Shown here: positions 28,821 through 37,681 of the stretch, one piece after another
How the letters are laid out: the number at the start of each line of letters is the position of its first letter
How positions within the stretch are numbered: position 1 is the stretch's first letter
Source of the DNA: Luteimonas sp. RC10
GTDB taxonomy: Bacteria; Pseudomonadota; Gammaproteobacteria; Xanthomonadales; Xanthomonadaceae
NCBI RefSeq assembly: GCF_014192745.1
Contig: NZ_JACHYJ010000007.1
Span: 1-64,000 of the forward strand
Direction: 5' to 3'
DNA length: 64,000 nt
The notes under the pieces: generated by a model
Told to the model about the DNA's origin: nothing
What the model saw: only the letters and a program-made list of their open reading frames with translations
Databases searched by the model: none
Program-made: the position numbers and the translations under genes

Positions 28821-31345
28821 TCAGTCCTGCAGTTCGCGCAGCGTCACCGAAGGCGGCGCGTCGAGCACGCGGCGGGTCGCCCACAGGCCGGCGATCAGCG
28901 TCATGCCGACGCCGATGCCGCCGCCGGCCGCGGCCAGCGCCCAGTTCGGCCGCCACGGCAGGTCGAACACCTGCACCGCGACCACGCCGGCAAGCACCGA
29001 CGCGGCCAGGGCGGCGACCACGCCCGACAGCAGGCCGATCGCCGCGAACTCCGAGGCCTGTGCCAGGCGCAACTGCGCGCGCCGACCGCCGAGCACGCGC
29101 ATCACCCCGCCTTCGAGCAGGCGTTCGTCCTGACTGGCACTCACAGCCGCCAGCAGCACCAGCACGCCGGCGGCGAGCGAGAACCAGAACACCACCTGCA
29201 CCACGGTCGAGACCTGATCGGCGGTGCTGCGCACCTGGGTCAGCACTGCGTCGATGTCGACGACCGACAGGTTCGGGAAGCGCTGCACCAGATCGGCGGT
29301 GAAGCGCGGCCGCTCCGGCGGCACGCGTACCGCGGTGATATGGCTGGCCGGGTAGCCGTCGAGCGCGCCGGGCGAGGCGACGACGAAGAAGTTCGGCCGG
29401 AAACTCTCCCACTCGATGCTGCGCAGACTGGTGATCGGCGCCTCGAAGCGCTGGCCGGCGATATCGAACGCGATGCGGTCGCCGATCTGCCAGCCCAAGT
29501 CCTTGGCGAAGCCCTCCTCGACCGACAGTTCCGGCGTCGCCGGCACCGTGTCGCCCCAGTACGTACCCGCGGTGATCTGGTTGTCATCACGCAGCGCACC
29601 CTGCATCGACAGGTTGAACTCGCGCTCGGCCCGGCGCTGGGCCTGGCGGTCCTGCGCCTCGTCACCGCTGCGCCCCAGGTAATCGTCGCCGCGCACCGGC
29701 TCGCCATTGCGCGCCAGCAGGCGCGCACGCACCATCGGGAACAGCACCGGCGGCTCGACCGCCTGCTCGGCAATGAAACCGCGCACGGCGTCGAGCTGGT
29801 CGGGCTGCACATTGATGATGAAGCGGTTCGGCGCATCCTGGCCGATCGACAGTTGCCAGCGATCGAGCAGGTCGGTGCGCACGAAGGTCAGCAGCAACAG
29901 CGCCATCAGGCCCAGGCCGAGTGCGCTGATCTGCGCGACGCTGGTGCCCGCGCGCCTGCTCACATTGGCCAGGCCATAGCGCAGGCTGCCGCGCAGCCTT
30001 GAACGCAGCGCGCGCACCAGCGCGATCAGCCCCCAGGCGAGCAGCGCCAGCACGGCGAACGTGGCCGCGATGCCGGCCAGCATCGCGCCACCGAGCGCCG
30101 CCGAACCAGCCTTCCACCACAGCAGCGCTGCCAGACCGGCAAAGCCGGCCAGCCCGACCAGCCAGGCGCTGGGCTCGAAGCCGCCGAGGTCGCGGCGCAG
30201 CACACGCAGCGCCGGCACCCGACGCAGCGCCAGCACCGGCGGCGCGCCGAAGGCCAGCAGCACGACCAGACCGACGCCGTAGCCCTGCAGCGCGGGCAGC
30301 ACGCCGGCGGCCGGGATCGACAGCCCGAGCAGCGATTCGAGCCAGCGGCCGACGCCCCATTGCAGACCGAACGCAATCGCAACGCCCAAGGTGCAGGCGA
30401 CCAGCCCGAGCAGCAGCAACTCGCCGACGTGGATGCCGACCAGCGTGCGCTGCTGCGCGCCCATGCAGCGCATCACCGCCACCGCCGACAGATGCCGGGC
30501 CGAATGCTGGCGCGCGGCCATTGCCACCGCGACCGCCGCCAGGATCACCGAGACCAGCGCCGCCAGCCCGAGGAAGCGGCCGGCGCGATCGAGCGAAGAG
30601 CGCACTTCGGGACGCGCGTCGCCGATCGTCTCCACACGCTGGCCGCGGCCCAGTTGCGCACGCGCCAGGCGAGTGAAGCCGTCGACGGCGTTGGCGTCGC
30701 CGGCGACGACCAGCCGATACCCGATGCGACTGCCCGGCTGGATCAGCCCGGTCCCCGCGAGGTCGGACAGGTGCAGGAACACCTTCGGCGCGACATTGAA
30801 ATAGTCGATCGACGCATCGGGCTCCTGCAGCACCAGCGCGGCGAGACGGAAGCTGCGCTCGCCCAGGTGCACGGTGTCGCCGACCGCCGCACCGAGCGTG
30901 TCCGCGCCGGCCCGGCTCATCCACACGGTCCCCGGCGCGGGCACCGTCTGCGCGTCGCGCTCGACGCCATCGCCGCGGTCGATCCGGAAGCTGCCGCGCA
31001 GCGGGAAGCCGTCGCCGAGCGCGCGGACATCGCCCAGGCGCAGATTGGCCGCATCGCCCTCGCCGACCCGAATCATGCTGTCGAGCTCGACGGTCTCGAC
31101 CGCGCGCAGGCCCGGCGCATCGGCGGCTGCGCGGAGCGCGCCGTCGATCGGCGCATCGCCGCGCACCACTGCGTCGCCGCCGAGCAAGCGGTTGGCCTCG
31201 ATCGCGAGTGCACGCTCGGCGCGGTCGGTGACGAAGCCCACCGCGGTCACCGCGACCACCGCAAGCACCAGGGCGGCGAACAGAATGCGGATGTCGCCGG
31301 CCTTGAAGTCGCGGCGCAACTGCCGCCAGGCGAGGCCTGCGATCC

Positions 31346-31349
<4 letters not shown>
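28821..31349 (-). CDS. ABC transporter permease, FtsX-like (YbbP type)
   Basis: The 842-aa permease has an N-terminal helix, a large periplasmic domain, then two FtsX/MacB-like membrane modules ([23 protein letters not shown] and [21 protein letters not shown], each followed by RCMGA/RVLGG couplings). This matches E. coli YbbP, partner of YbbA next to tesA. The system is thought to act on lipid or envelope substrates rather than import nutrients. Its start overlaps the ATPase stop by 4 bp. Confidence 0.9.
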
Positions 31350-32074
<725 letters not shown>

Positions 32075-32150
32075 AGATATCCTTCACTGTTCACGCCAGC
32101 CGGGCGCGCCATCGCGATGCGGCACCGCCGACCAACCGGAGACATGGGAG

Positions 32151-32837
32151 ATGACACTGGGAACTGCGGCCACGCGCCGCCCGATGCAAGCGCGCGTGGC
32201 GCGCTGGATGCTGGCGTGTCTGCTGGCCCTGCCCGTTCTAGCACAGGCCCAGGCCGGTACGGCGCGCCCTGCCACCGATCCACAGGCCAAGACGCTGCTG
32301 GTCATGGGTGATTCACTGTCGGCGGGCTACGGCATGTCCGCCGCGCAAGGCTGGGTCGGCCTGCTCGCACAACGGCTGCAGCACGAGGCGCCGGACTGGC
32401 GGGTGGTCAATGCGAGCATCTCCGGCGAGACCACCGCCGGCGGCGCGTCCCGGATCGTGCAGGCGGTCGTGCGCGAGCGCCCGCAGGTGGTGGTCATCGC
32501 GCTGGGCGCCAATGACGGCCTGCGCGGGCTTCCGCTGGCCGAGGCCCGGCGCAATCTGGCCCGGATGATCGGCGCCTCGCAGCACGTCGGCGCGCGCGTG
32601 CTGCTGGTGGGCATGCGCATGCCGCCCAATCTCGGCCCGGACTACACGCGCGGCTTCGAGGCCAACTACCGGCTGCTGGCCAACACGTTCGATGTCGCAT
32701 TGCTGCCGTTCCTGCTCGAACCGGTCGCCAACGACCGCGCCAACTTCCAGGACGACAACCTGCATCCCACCGCCGAGGCGCAGGCGAAGATTCTCGATCA
32801 CGTCTGGCCGGCGCTGCGACCGCTACTCGCGCCCTAG
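32151..32837 (+). CDS. tesA: Secreted SGNH esterase, TesA/arylesterase type
   Basis: The 228-aa protein has a signal peptide (WMLACLLALPVLAQAQA). The SGNH blocks are MGDSLSAGYG (Ser), the Gly of SISGETTAGG, GANDG (Asn) and DDNLHP (Asp-His). This is the periplasmic multifunctional thioesterase/lysophospholipase family. ATG 32151 is assumed; 32184 is an alternative start with a shorter signal sequence. Confidence 0.9.
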   Translation: MTLGTAATRRPMQARVARWMLACLLALPVLAQAQAGTARPATDPQAKTLLVMGDSLSAGYGMSAAQGWVGLLAQRLQHEAPDWRVVNASISGETTAGGASRIVQAVVRERPQVVVIALGANDGLRGLPLAEARRNLARMIGASQHVGARVLLVGMRMPPNLGPDYTRGFEANYRLLANTFDVALLPFLLEPVANDRANFQDDNLHPTAEAQAKILDHVWPALRPLLAP

Positions 32838-33539
32838 TCAGGGCCGTTCGAGCGACGGATACGGATTGACCGGCGTGCCGGTCCACCACTGGCGTTCGGG
32901 CGTCAACCGGAACACCGCAAAATGCAGATGCGGGGCGGCGGGATCGGCGTTGCCGGTACTGCCGACGCTGCCGATGACATCGCCGCGCCGTACCTGCACG
33001 CCCTCGGCGATGCCGGGCGCATAGGCCTGCAGATGCGCGTAGTAGTACGACCAGGTGCTGGTGGGCTCGAACTGGTAGATCGTCAGGCCGCCGCGGTCGC
33101 TGGTGAACAGCTTCTCGATGGTGCCGTCGGCCGCCGCCAGCACCGGCGTGCCGGCGGGCGCCATGATGTCGAGCGCCTCATGCCGGCGCTCACTGCCGCG
33201 CGCATCGTCGAACGTGTCGCGAACATCGGCAAACGCGATGCCCTGCACTGGTAGCAATAGCTGAGGGGGCGTGTCCGCGTCCCCGCCCGCGGCGGGCGCA
33301 GGCGTCGCTTCGGGCGCCGCCACGGGCGCGACGTTCGGCACGGGCGCAGCAGGCGCCGATGCAGCGCTCGCTGCGAAGGTGTCGGCCGGCCTCGGATCTG
33401 ACGCCGGCGGCGACGGCGCGGCCTCGACGGCCACGGGCGACGCGGCATCGCGCGCGGCGCCGCCGCGCCACAGGAATACCGCCGCGTTCGCCAGCGCAAG
33501 CACCGCCGCGAGCGCGATCCACAGGCCGGCTCGGGTCAT
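32838..33539 (-). CDS. M23 family peptidase (LytM domain)
   Basis: The 233-aa protein has an N-terminal membrane anchor (LWIALAAVLALANAAVFLW), an Ala/Pro spacer to about residue 90 and a LytM domain. The zinc ligands are visible as HEALDIMAPAGTPV (HxxxD) and HLHF. It likely cleaves or regulates cleavage of peptidoglycan cross-links in the periplasm. It abuts the esterase stop and lies 3 bp downstream of the L,D-transpeptidase gene on the same strand, so the two are probably co-transcribed. Confidence 0.9.
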   Translation of the reverse strand: MTRAGLWIALAAVLALANAAVFLWRGGAARDAASPVAVEAAPSPPASDPRPADTFAASAASAPAAPVPNVAPVAAPEATPAPAAGGDADTPPQLLLPVQGIAFADVRDTFDDARGSERRHEALDIMAPAGTPVLAAADGTIEKLFTSDRGGLTIYQFEPTSTWSYYYAHLQAYAPGIAEGVQVRRGDVIGSVGSTGNADPAAPHLHFAVFRLTPERQWWTGTPVNPYPSLERP

Positions 33540-33542
33540 GGC

Positions 33543-34535
33543 CTATTCCTCCAGCAACACGACGGCGCCGGGCCCGACGACACCGGCGACCTGACGCGCG
33601 CTCCAGTTGGTCATCCGGATGCAGCCGTGCGACTGGGTCTTGCCGATGTTCGCCGGCTCCGGCGTGCCGTGAATGCCGTAATGCGGCTTGGACAGATCGA
33701 TCCAGACCGTGCCGACCGGGTTGTTGGGGCCCGGCGCCAACGTGGCCTTGGCGTGGCCCGGGTCGGCATCCCAGAACAGGTCCGGGTTGTAGTGGAACGT
33801 GGGGTCCTCGGCCACGCCCTCGACCTTCCACTCGCCGATCGGCAGCGGATCGTGCTCGCTGCCTGTGGACGCCGGGAACTGCGCGTAGACCTTGCCCGCG
33901 CCATCGACCAGCCGCACCACCGAATCGGACTTGCTGACCACCACCCGCTCGGGCTTCGCCAATGCCGGGGCATCGGCCGTGTTCGGAACCACGATCCGTG
34001 CACCAGCTTCGAAGCGGGCCCCGGGGTTGAGCCGGCGCAGCAGCGCCGGCGCGGCATGGAAACGCTCGCCCAGCGCTTCGGCCAGGCTCTCGAAGCCCAG
34101 CGCCTGGCGCTTGGCCTTCTCCATCATGTCCTCGGGCAGTGCCACGAAAGGACCGGCGACCTCGGCGGCGGTCAGCGTGTGCGTCGTCAATGCCGGCACG
34201 GCATCGGCGGTGAGCGCCTGCCAGGTGCGCGCATCCAGCGTGCCGCTCGCCTCCAGGCCGTGGAAGCGCTGGAAGGCGGCGATCGCGCGCGTGGTGTTGG
34301 TGCCGCCTTCCGCATCGATCTCACCCGGCGAAAAATGCGCGCGGTCGAGCAGCACCTGCGCGCGCAGCATCGCCGCATCGCCGCCGTCGACCGTCGCCGC
34401 ATTGACCGACTCGGGCGTCAGCGCAGTCCCGGCATCCGCCTGCGCTCGGTCCTGGGCGATCGCCGGCGCGCAACTCAGCAGCAGCCCCAGGCAGGCGGTC
34501 ATCCAGCGGACGGGACGGGATCGGGATGGCGTCAT
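33543..34535 (-). CDS. L,D-transpeptidase with PG-binding and LysM-like domains
   Basis: The 330-aa secreted enzyme has a signal peptide (LGLLLSCAPAIA-Q), a PGBD_1 repeat (about 50-110), a LysM-like segment (FESLAEALGERFHAAPALLRRLNP, then IVVP; about 148-184) and the YkuD catalytic domain (about 196-330) with HG and SHGCIRMTN containing the nucleophile Cys. It forms 3-3 cross-links or attaches proteins to peptidoglycan. AGGAG lies 9 nt before ATG 34535. Confidence 0.93.
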   Translation of the reverse strand: MTPSRSRPVRWMTACLGLLLSCAPAIAQDRAQADAGTALTPESVNAATVDGGDAAMLRAQVLLDRAHFSPGEIDAEGGTNTTRAIAAFQRFHGLEASGTLDARTWQALTADAVPALTTHTLTAAEVAGPFVALPEDMMEKAKRQALGFESLAEALGERFHAAPALLRRLNPGARFEAGARIVVPNTADAPALAKPERVVVSKSDSVVRLVDGAGKVYAQFPASTGSEHDPLPIGEWKVEGVAEDPTFHYNPDLFWDADPGHAKATLAPGPNNPVGTVWIDLSKPHYGIHGTPEPANIGKTQSHGCIRMTNWSARQVAGVVGPGAVVLLEE

Positions 34536-34612
34536 CGGGGCGCTCCTGCAACGGGGATGCCGGCATGGTTCCGCGTCCGCTGCGCCGGCCATGTGAAGCC
34601 TCCGCCGCGCGT

Positions 34613-35269
34613 TCAGCGGGCCGGACAGTGCAGCAAGGCCGAGCCCTGTCGCCAGCCGGGATCGTCGGCATAGGCGAACAGCAGTTGGCCGTCCTTGAGG
34701 GCATCGATCACCGCGCGCGCCACCGCGGTGCGCACCGCCGGACACCCCCAACTGCGCCCCAGCCGTCCCTGCCGCCGAGCCTGGTCGGGATCGACGTAGT
34801 CGGCCCCGTGCATGACGATCAGCCGCTCGCGGGCGCGGCCATTGATGCCCGGCTCCAATCCATCCAGGCGCAGCGAGTAACCGTTCTGGCCGGTGTAGGT
34901 CTCGGCGGTCGCGAACAGCCCCAGGCTGGACTGGTAGCTGCCCTCGACATCGGAGAAGACCGTCGGCAGGTTGCCGCCGCTGCCGCGTCCGTGGGCGACA
35001 TGCTCGGCATGCAGCAGCCGCGCCTGCGCCAGATCGAGCACCCAAAGACGGACCTCGGTCGAAGGCCGCGAGTAGTCGATCACCGCCAGCCGGTGGCCGA
35101 CATCGCGCGTCCGCGCGGCGCAATCCCGTGCCTGCAGTGCGAGCGTGAGCACCTCGCGATCCAGCCCTGGCGCCACCGACGCCAGCCTGTCGACGCGATC
35201 CTCGCTATGGACGAGGTCGGCAGTCAGCAGTCCGATCGTGCAGCATAGCCATGGGAGCCATTTGCGCAT
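34613..35269 (-). CDS. YkuD_2-type murein L,D-transpeptidase catalytic domain protein
   Basis: The 218-aa exported protein has a signal sequence (MRKWLPWLCCTIGLLTADLVHS) and the YkuD_2 domain with IVMHGADYVDPDQ and GRSWGCPAV, which supply the catalytic His and Cys. It is smaller than its neighbour and lacks binding repeats. The start at 35269 fits the signal peptide; no strong binding site is visible. Confidence 0.87.
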   Translation of the reverse strand: MRKWLPWLCCTIGLLTADLVHSEDRVDRLASVAPGLDREVLTLALQARDCAARTRDVGHRLAVIDYSRPSTEVRLWVLDLAQARLLHAEHVAHGRGSGGNLPTVFSDVEGSYQSSLGLFATAETYTGQNGYSLRLDGLEPGINGRARERLIVMHGADYVDPDQARRQGRLGRSWGCPAVRTAVARAVIDALKDGQLLFAYADDPGWRQGSALLHCPAR

Positions 35270-35377
35270 GCGCCGATCGTATGCGTTCCAGGTGCCGCAT
35301 GGCGTGATCGTGGCATGCACCTCTGCCGCGGGGATAATCAACCGTTCTTCAGCCCGAAATGAATTCGGCCGATTCAC

Positions 35378-35406
35378 TTGAACGGATGATTAAGTCCGTG
35401 TAATGT
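35378..35406 (+). promoter_or_regulatory. Sigma70 promoter of the leader/attenuator
   Basis: TTGAAC (-35) and TAATGT (-10) are separated by exactly 17 bp. Transcription would begin near 35413, giving a 40-nt leader before the small reading frame at 35453. Confidence 0.6.
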
Positions 35407-35452
35407 GCGCGCCCATCCGGTCACCTTACGTTTCCACAACAAGCGCGACGCC

Positions 35453-35566
35453 ATGAACACCACCTTCTTTCCCGCCGACATGCCCTGCCTGCCGCGCGCT
35501 CAGCGCGAAGCGGCGCCATGCGCGCAGCGGGCGGCGCACCGCGCGCGCGGCCACATTCTCGACTGA
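35453..35566 (+). CDS. Putative 37-aa leader peptide
   Basis: The reading frame starts at ATG 35453 and encodes a 37-residue Ala/Arg-rich peptide beginning MNTTFFPADMPC and ending GHILD. It is placed between a good promoter and an attenuator-like structure, and its stop codon is 3 nt before the first pairing segment. There is no run of a single regulatory amino acid, so it is not a classic trp/his/ilv leader. Stalling at the stop codon is the more natural model. It is not recognised from any family. Confidence 0.45.
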   Translation: MNTTFFPADMPCLPRAQREAAPCAQRAAHRARGHILD

Positions 35567-35651
35567 CCTCCTCGGATTCCAAGGAGGTCGGCACCCCGAT
35601 CTCCGAGGCACGCGAACGCCCTCGGATGCCACATCCGGGGGCGTTTTGTTT
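35567..35651 (+). promoter_or_regulatory. Transcription attenuator: alternative hairpins ending in a strong terminator
   Basis: Four pairing segments are visible: 1 CCTCGGA (35570-35576), 2 TCCGAGG (35602-35608), 3 CCTCGGA (35620-35626) and 4 within 35632-35643. Pairing 1:2 leaves 3:4 free to form a 12-bp stem (35617-35628 with 35632-35643) followed by TTTTGTTT. Pairing 2:3 would destroy it. This is the architecture of an amino-acid operon attenuator, but no protein gene follows for 830 bp. Confidence 0.6.
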
Positions 35652-35830
35652 GTGCGTTCGAATACGCGTGTGCAACAGATCAGCAGGTTCCGCATTCGAC
35701 CCCCGAGGCATCCGGGAAAACCGGTCCCGATTAACGGGGGATTATGTCGTGAGGCGTTCGCCATTTGATGGCAGGAACGCTGTGCCCTGATGCCGGGCAC
35801 GGACGACGGGCGGTTGCGGCCTGCAGAACG

Positions 35831-35854
35831 GATCGGCGCCGGAAGGTGCCGATC
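35831..35854. promoter_or_regulatory. 10-4-10 inverted repeat upstream of the RNA-repair operon
   Basis: GATCGGCGCC-GGAA-GGTGCCGATC pairs 9 of 10 positions. It is centred about 94 bp upstream of the transcription start predicted from the sigma54-like site, the usual place for an enhancer-binding protein. No T-run follows, so it is not a terminator. Confidence 0.4.
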
Positions 35855-35909
35855 GGACCATCGACGGACACAAGCTTGCGGTACGGGTTGCGATCCCGTC
35901 CGGTGCGCG

Positions 35910-35924
35910 CGGCACTGCCGTGGC
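35910..35924 (+). promoter_or_regulatory. Candidate sigma54 promoter
   Basis: CGGCAC-TGCCG-TGGC has the invariant GG and GC dinucleotides with the required 10-bp gap (35911-12 and 35923-24) and matches GGCAC of the -24 box. The -12 box is imperfect (TGGC for TTGC). It would start RNA near 35936, 25 nt before the first tRNA-like sequence. rtcB operons of other bacteria are sigma54/RtcR-controlled. No RtcR gene is in the window. Confidence 0.35.
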
Positions 35925-35960
35925 GCATGCCGGCGCGTGCGAGACGATGGTGCGACGAGC

Positions 35961-36028
35961 GGGCGATAGCTCAGGGGCAGAGCAGCGGAACCACCGTTGG
36001 TCACCGGTTCGAATCCGGTTCGTCCACC
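35961..36028 (+). ncRNA. tRNA-like RNA 1, with shortened anticodon arm
   Basis: A cloverleaf is visible: acceptor GGGCGA/TCGTCC (6 bp with one G-U), D-arm GCTC-AGGGGCA-GAGC, T-arm ACCGG-TTCGAAT-CCGGT and a 5-nt variable loop. The anticodon arm is only GCGG-AACCA-CCGT, 13 nt instead of 17, so no normal 7-nt anticodon loop can form. The rest resembles a tRNA-Lys type sequence. It is either a tRNA mimic or a tRNA pseudogene. A minus-strand reading frame across it is an artefact. Confidence 0.6.
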
Positions 36029-36101
36029 TTTGGATAGCTCAGTTGGGTAGAGCATCGGACTTCTCATCCGAGTGTCGCGGGTTCGACTCCCGCTCCAAGC
36101 A
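36029..36101 (+). tRNA. tRNA-like RNA 2 (anticodon position reads UCU)
   Basis: The D-arm (GCTC-AGTTGGGTA-GAGC), anticodon arm (TCGGA-CTTCTCA-TCCGA), 5-nt variable loop and T-arm (GCGGG-TTCGACT-CCCGC) are all well formed. The anticodon slot reads TCT (Arg), but position 37 is C where a purine is normal, and the acceptor has only six pairs (TTTGGA with TCCAAG, including a G-U pair). It follows tRNA-like 1 without a gap. It could be a functional tRNA-Arg or a mimic. Confidence 0.6.
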
Positions 36102-36487
36102 TGACCTGTCACGTCATGACCCGGAACGCGAGTTCCATACCAGGACACGGCCCGCGCGGCGTGTCGCGCGCAGCAGGCTCCGGCCTGTCGATGCCGCGAA
36201 CCGTCGCAGCGGATCCGTCACCGGGCCAGCGTCCACGAGGCGCGCGGACCGCCTGCGCACCGCCGCGCCCCGTCGCGACGTTCATGCCTGGGCGCTGTCT
36301 CCGCGCCGCGAGCACGCCGCGCTCCGCGACGGCGATGCCAGGGCCGCGTCCATCTTCCTCGCGGGTCCGCCCGCAACGCATCGCACGCACCGCGATGCGA
36401 CGTACTGCCGCCGCGGAAACCGATCCATCGCGGCGACATCGACATCCGGATCGGACCACCAGTGCCAACAACCAAGGAGAGAGTGCC

Positions 36488-37624
36488 GTGCATGTCCACA
36501 GCATGTTCTGGACCAGGCGGGTCGTGATCGGTGACGGCGAGCGCGGCCTGGTGTATCGCAACCGTCAGTTCGAGCGCGTCCTCGCGCCCGGCGTACATCG
36601 CATGTTCGACCCGTTGCACCGGGTCGAGGTGCGCACGTACGACATTTCCGCACCAGTCTATGGTGGCCACGACGCCGACGCGCTGATCGCGCGCCTGGGC
36701 GGACAGCTGGACGAGGTGTTCGTGTATGCCGACATCGGAGCCGACGAAGTCGGCCTCGTGTTCCGGCACGGCAAGCTCGAGGACGTGCTGACGCCCGGCG
36801 CACGCCGGCTGTACTGGCGCGGACTGGTCGATGTCGCCGTCGAGCGCGTATCGCTCGCCGACGGCCTCGCCGTGCGCCCGGACGTACTGCGTCGCTTGCG
36901 TCAGCTCGGCCTGCTGTCGAAGGTCGCCGTGGTCGTCGACGTGCCGGCGGAGGCGGCCGGCCTGGTCTTCATCGATGGCTCGCTGCTGGAAACACTCGGC
37001 CCCGGCGCCTACGCGTTCTGGAACTTCCAGAAGAACGTGGTCGCCGACGTGGTCGACCTGCGCGTGCAGTCGGTCGAGGTGTCGGGCCAGGAGTTGCTGA
37101 CCCGCGACCGCGTGTCGCTGCGCGTGAACCTCGCGGCCAGCGTACGTGTGACCGACCCGGTCGCCGCGCGGACCAAGGTCGCGAAGTCCAGCGATCACCT
37201 GTACCGCGAGCTGCAGTACGGCCTGCGCAAGGTGGTCGCCACGCGCACCCTCGACGAACTGCTGGGCGACAAGGCCTCGCTGGACGCGGACATCTTCGCG
37301 TACGTGCGCGGCCAGGTGGCCGGCCTGGGCGTCGAAGTGCTTGGCGTCGGCGTCAAGGACGTGATCCTGCCCGGCGAGATGAAGACGATCCTCAACGAGG
37401 TGGTGCAGGCGGAGAAGGCGGCCCAGGCCAACGTGATCCGTCGGCGCGAGGAAGCGAACGCCACACGTTCGCTGCTCAACACCGCGAAGCTGATCGAGGA
37501 CTCGCCGGTGCTCATGCGTCTCAAGGAACTGGAGGCGCTGGAAAAGGTGACCGAGAAGATCGACACGCTCACCGTGTTCGGCGGCCTGGACGGCGTGCTG
37601 AAGCAGTTGGTGACGTTGAAATAG
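36488..37624 (+). CDS. Slipin / SPFH (band 7) protein with triplicated N-terminal motif
   Basis: The 378-aa product has a C-terminal SPFH/slipin domain (about 185-320: VVDLRVQSVEVSGQELLTRD, KVVATRTLDELL) and a helical tail rich in Glu/Ala (VVQAEKAAQANVIRRREEANATR) for oligomerisation. The motif GLVxxxGxLexxLxPG occurs three times (about residues 20-40, 89-110, 158-178), where slipins normally have one. There is no N-terminal hydrophobic hairpin, so it may be cytosolic. GTG 36488 is the start, with AAGGAG 8 nt upstream. It lies 57 bp before rtcB in an apparent operon. Confidence 0.88.
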   Translation: MHVHSMFWTRRVVIGDGERGLVYRNRQFERVLAPGVHRMFDPLHRVEVRTYDISAPVYGGHDADALIARLGGQLDEVFVYADIGADEVGLVFRHGKLEDVLTPGARRLYWRGLVDVAVERVSLADGLAVRPDVLRRLRQLGLLSKVAVVVDVPAEAAGLVFIDGSLLETLGPGAYAFWNFQKNVVADVVDLRVQSVEVSGQELLTRDRVSLRVNLAASVRVTDPVAARTKVAKSSDHLYRELQYGLRKVVATRTLDELLGDKASLDADIFAYVRGQVAGLGVEVLGVGVKDVILPGEMKTILNEVVQAEKAAQANVIRRREEANATRSLLNTAKLIEDSPVLMRLKELEALEKVTEKIDTLTVFGGLDGVLKQLVTLK

Positions 37625-37681
37625 CCATTCCCCGCGCGGTGCAAGGATGCAGCGTGCGGGACCATCCAAGGAAAGCAAGAC

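Noticed and set aside
35426..36148. A minus-strand frame containing SGSRTRDTRMRSP and GGRTGFEPVTNGG
   Set aside because: These peptide strings are the known artefact of translating tRNA T-arms backwards; the frame runs over the two tRNA-like sequences.
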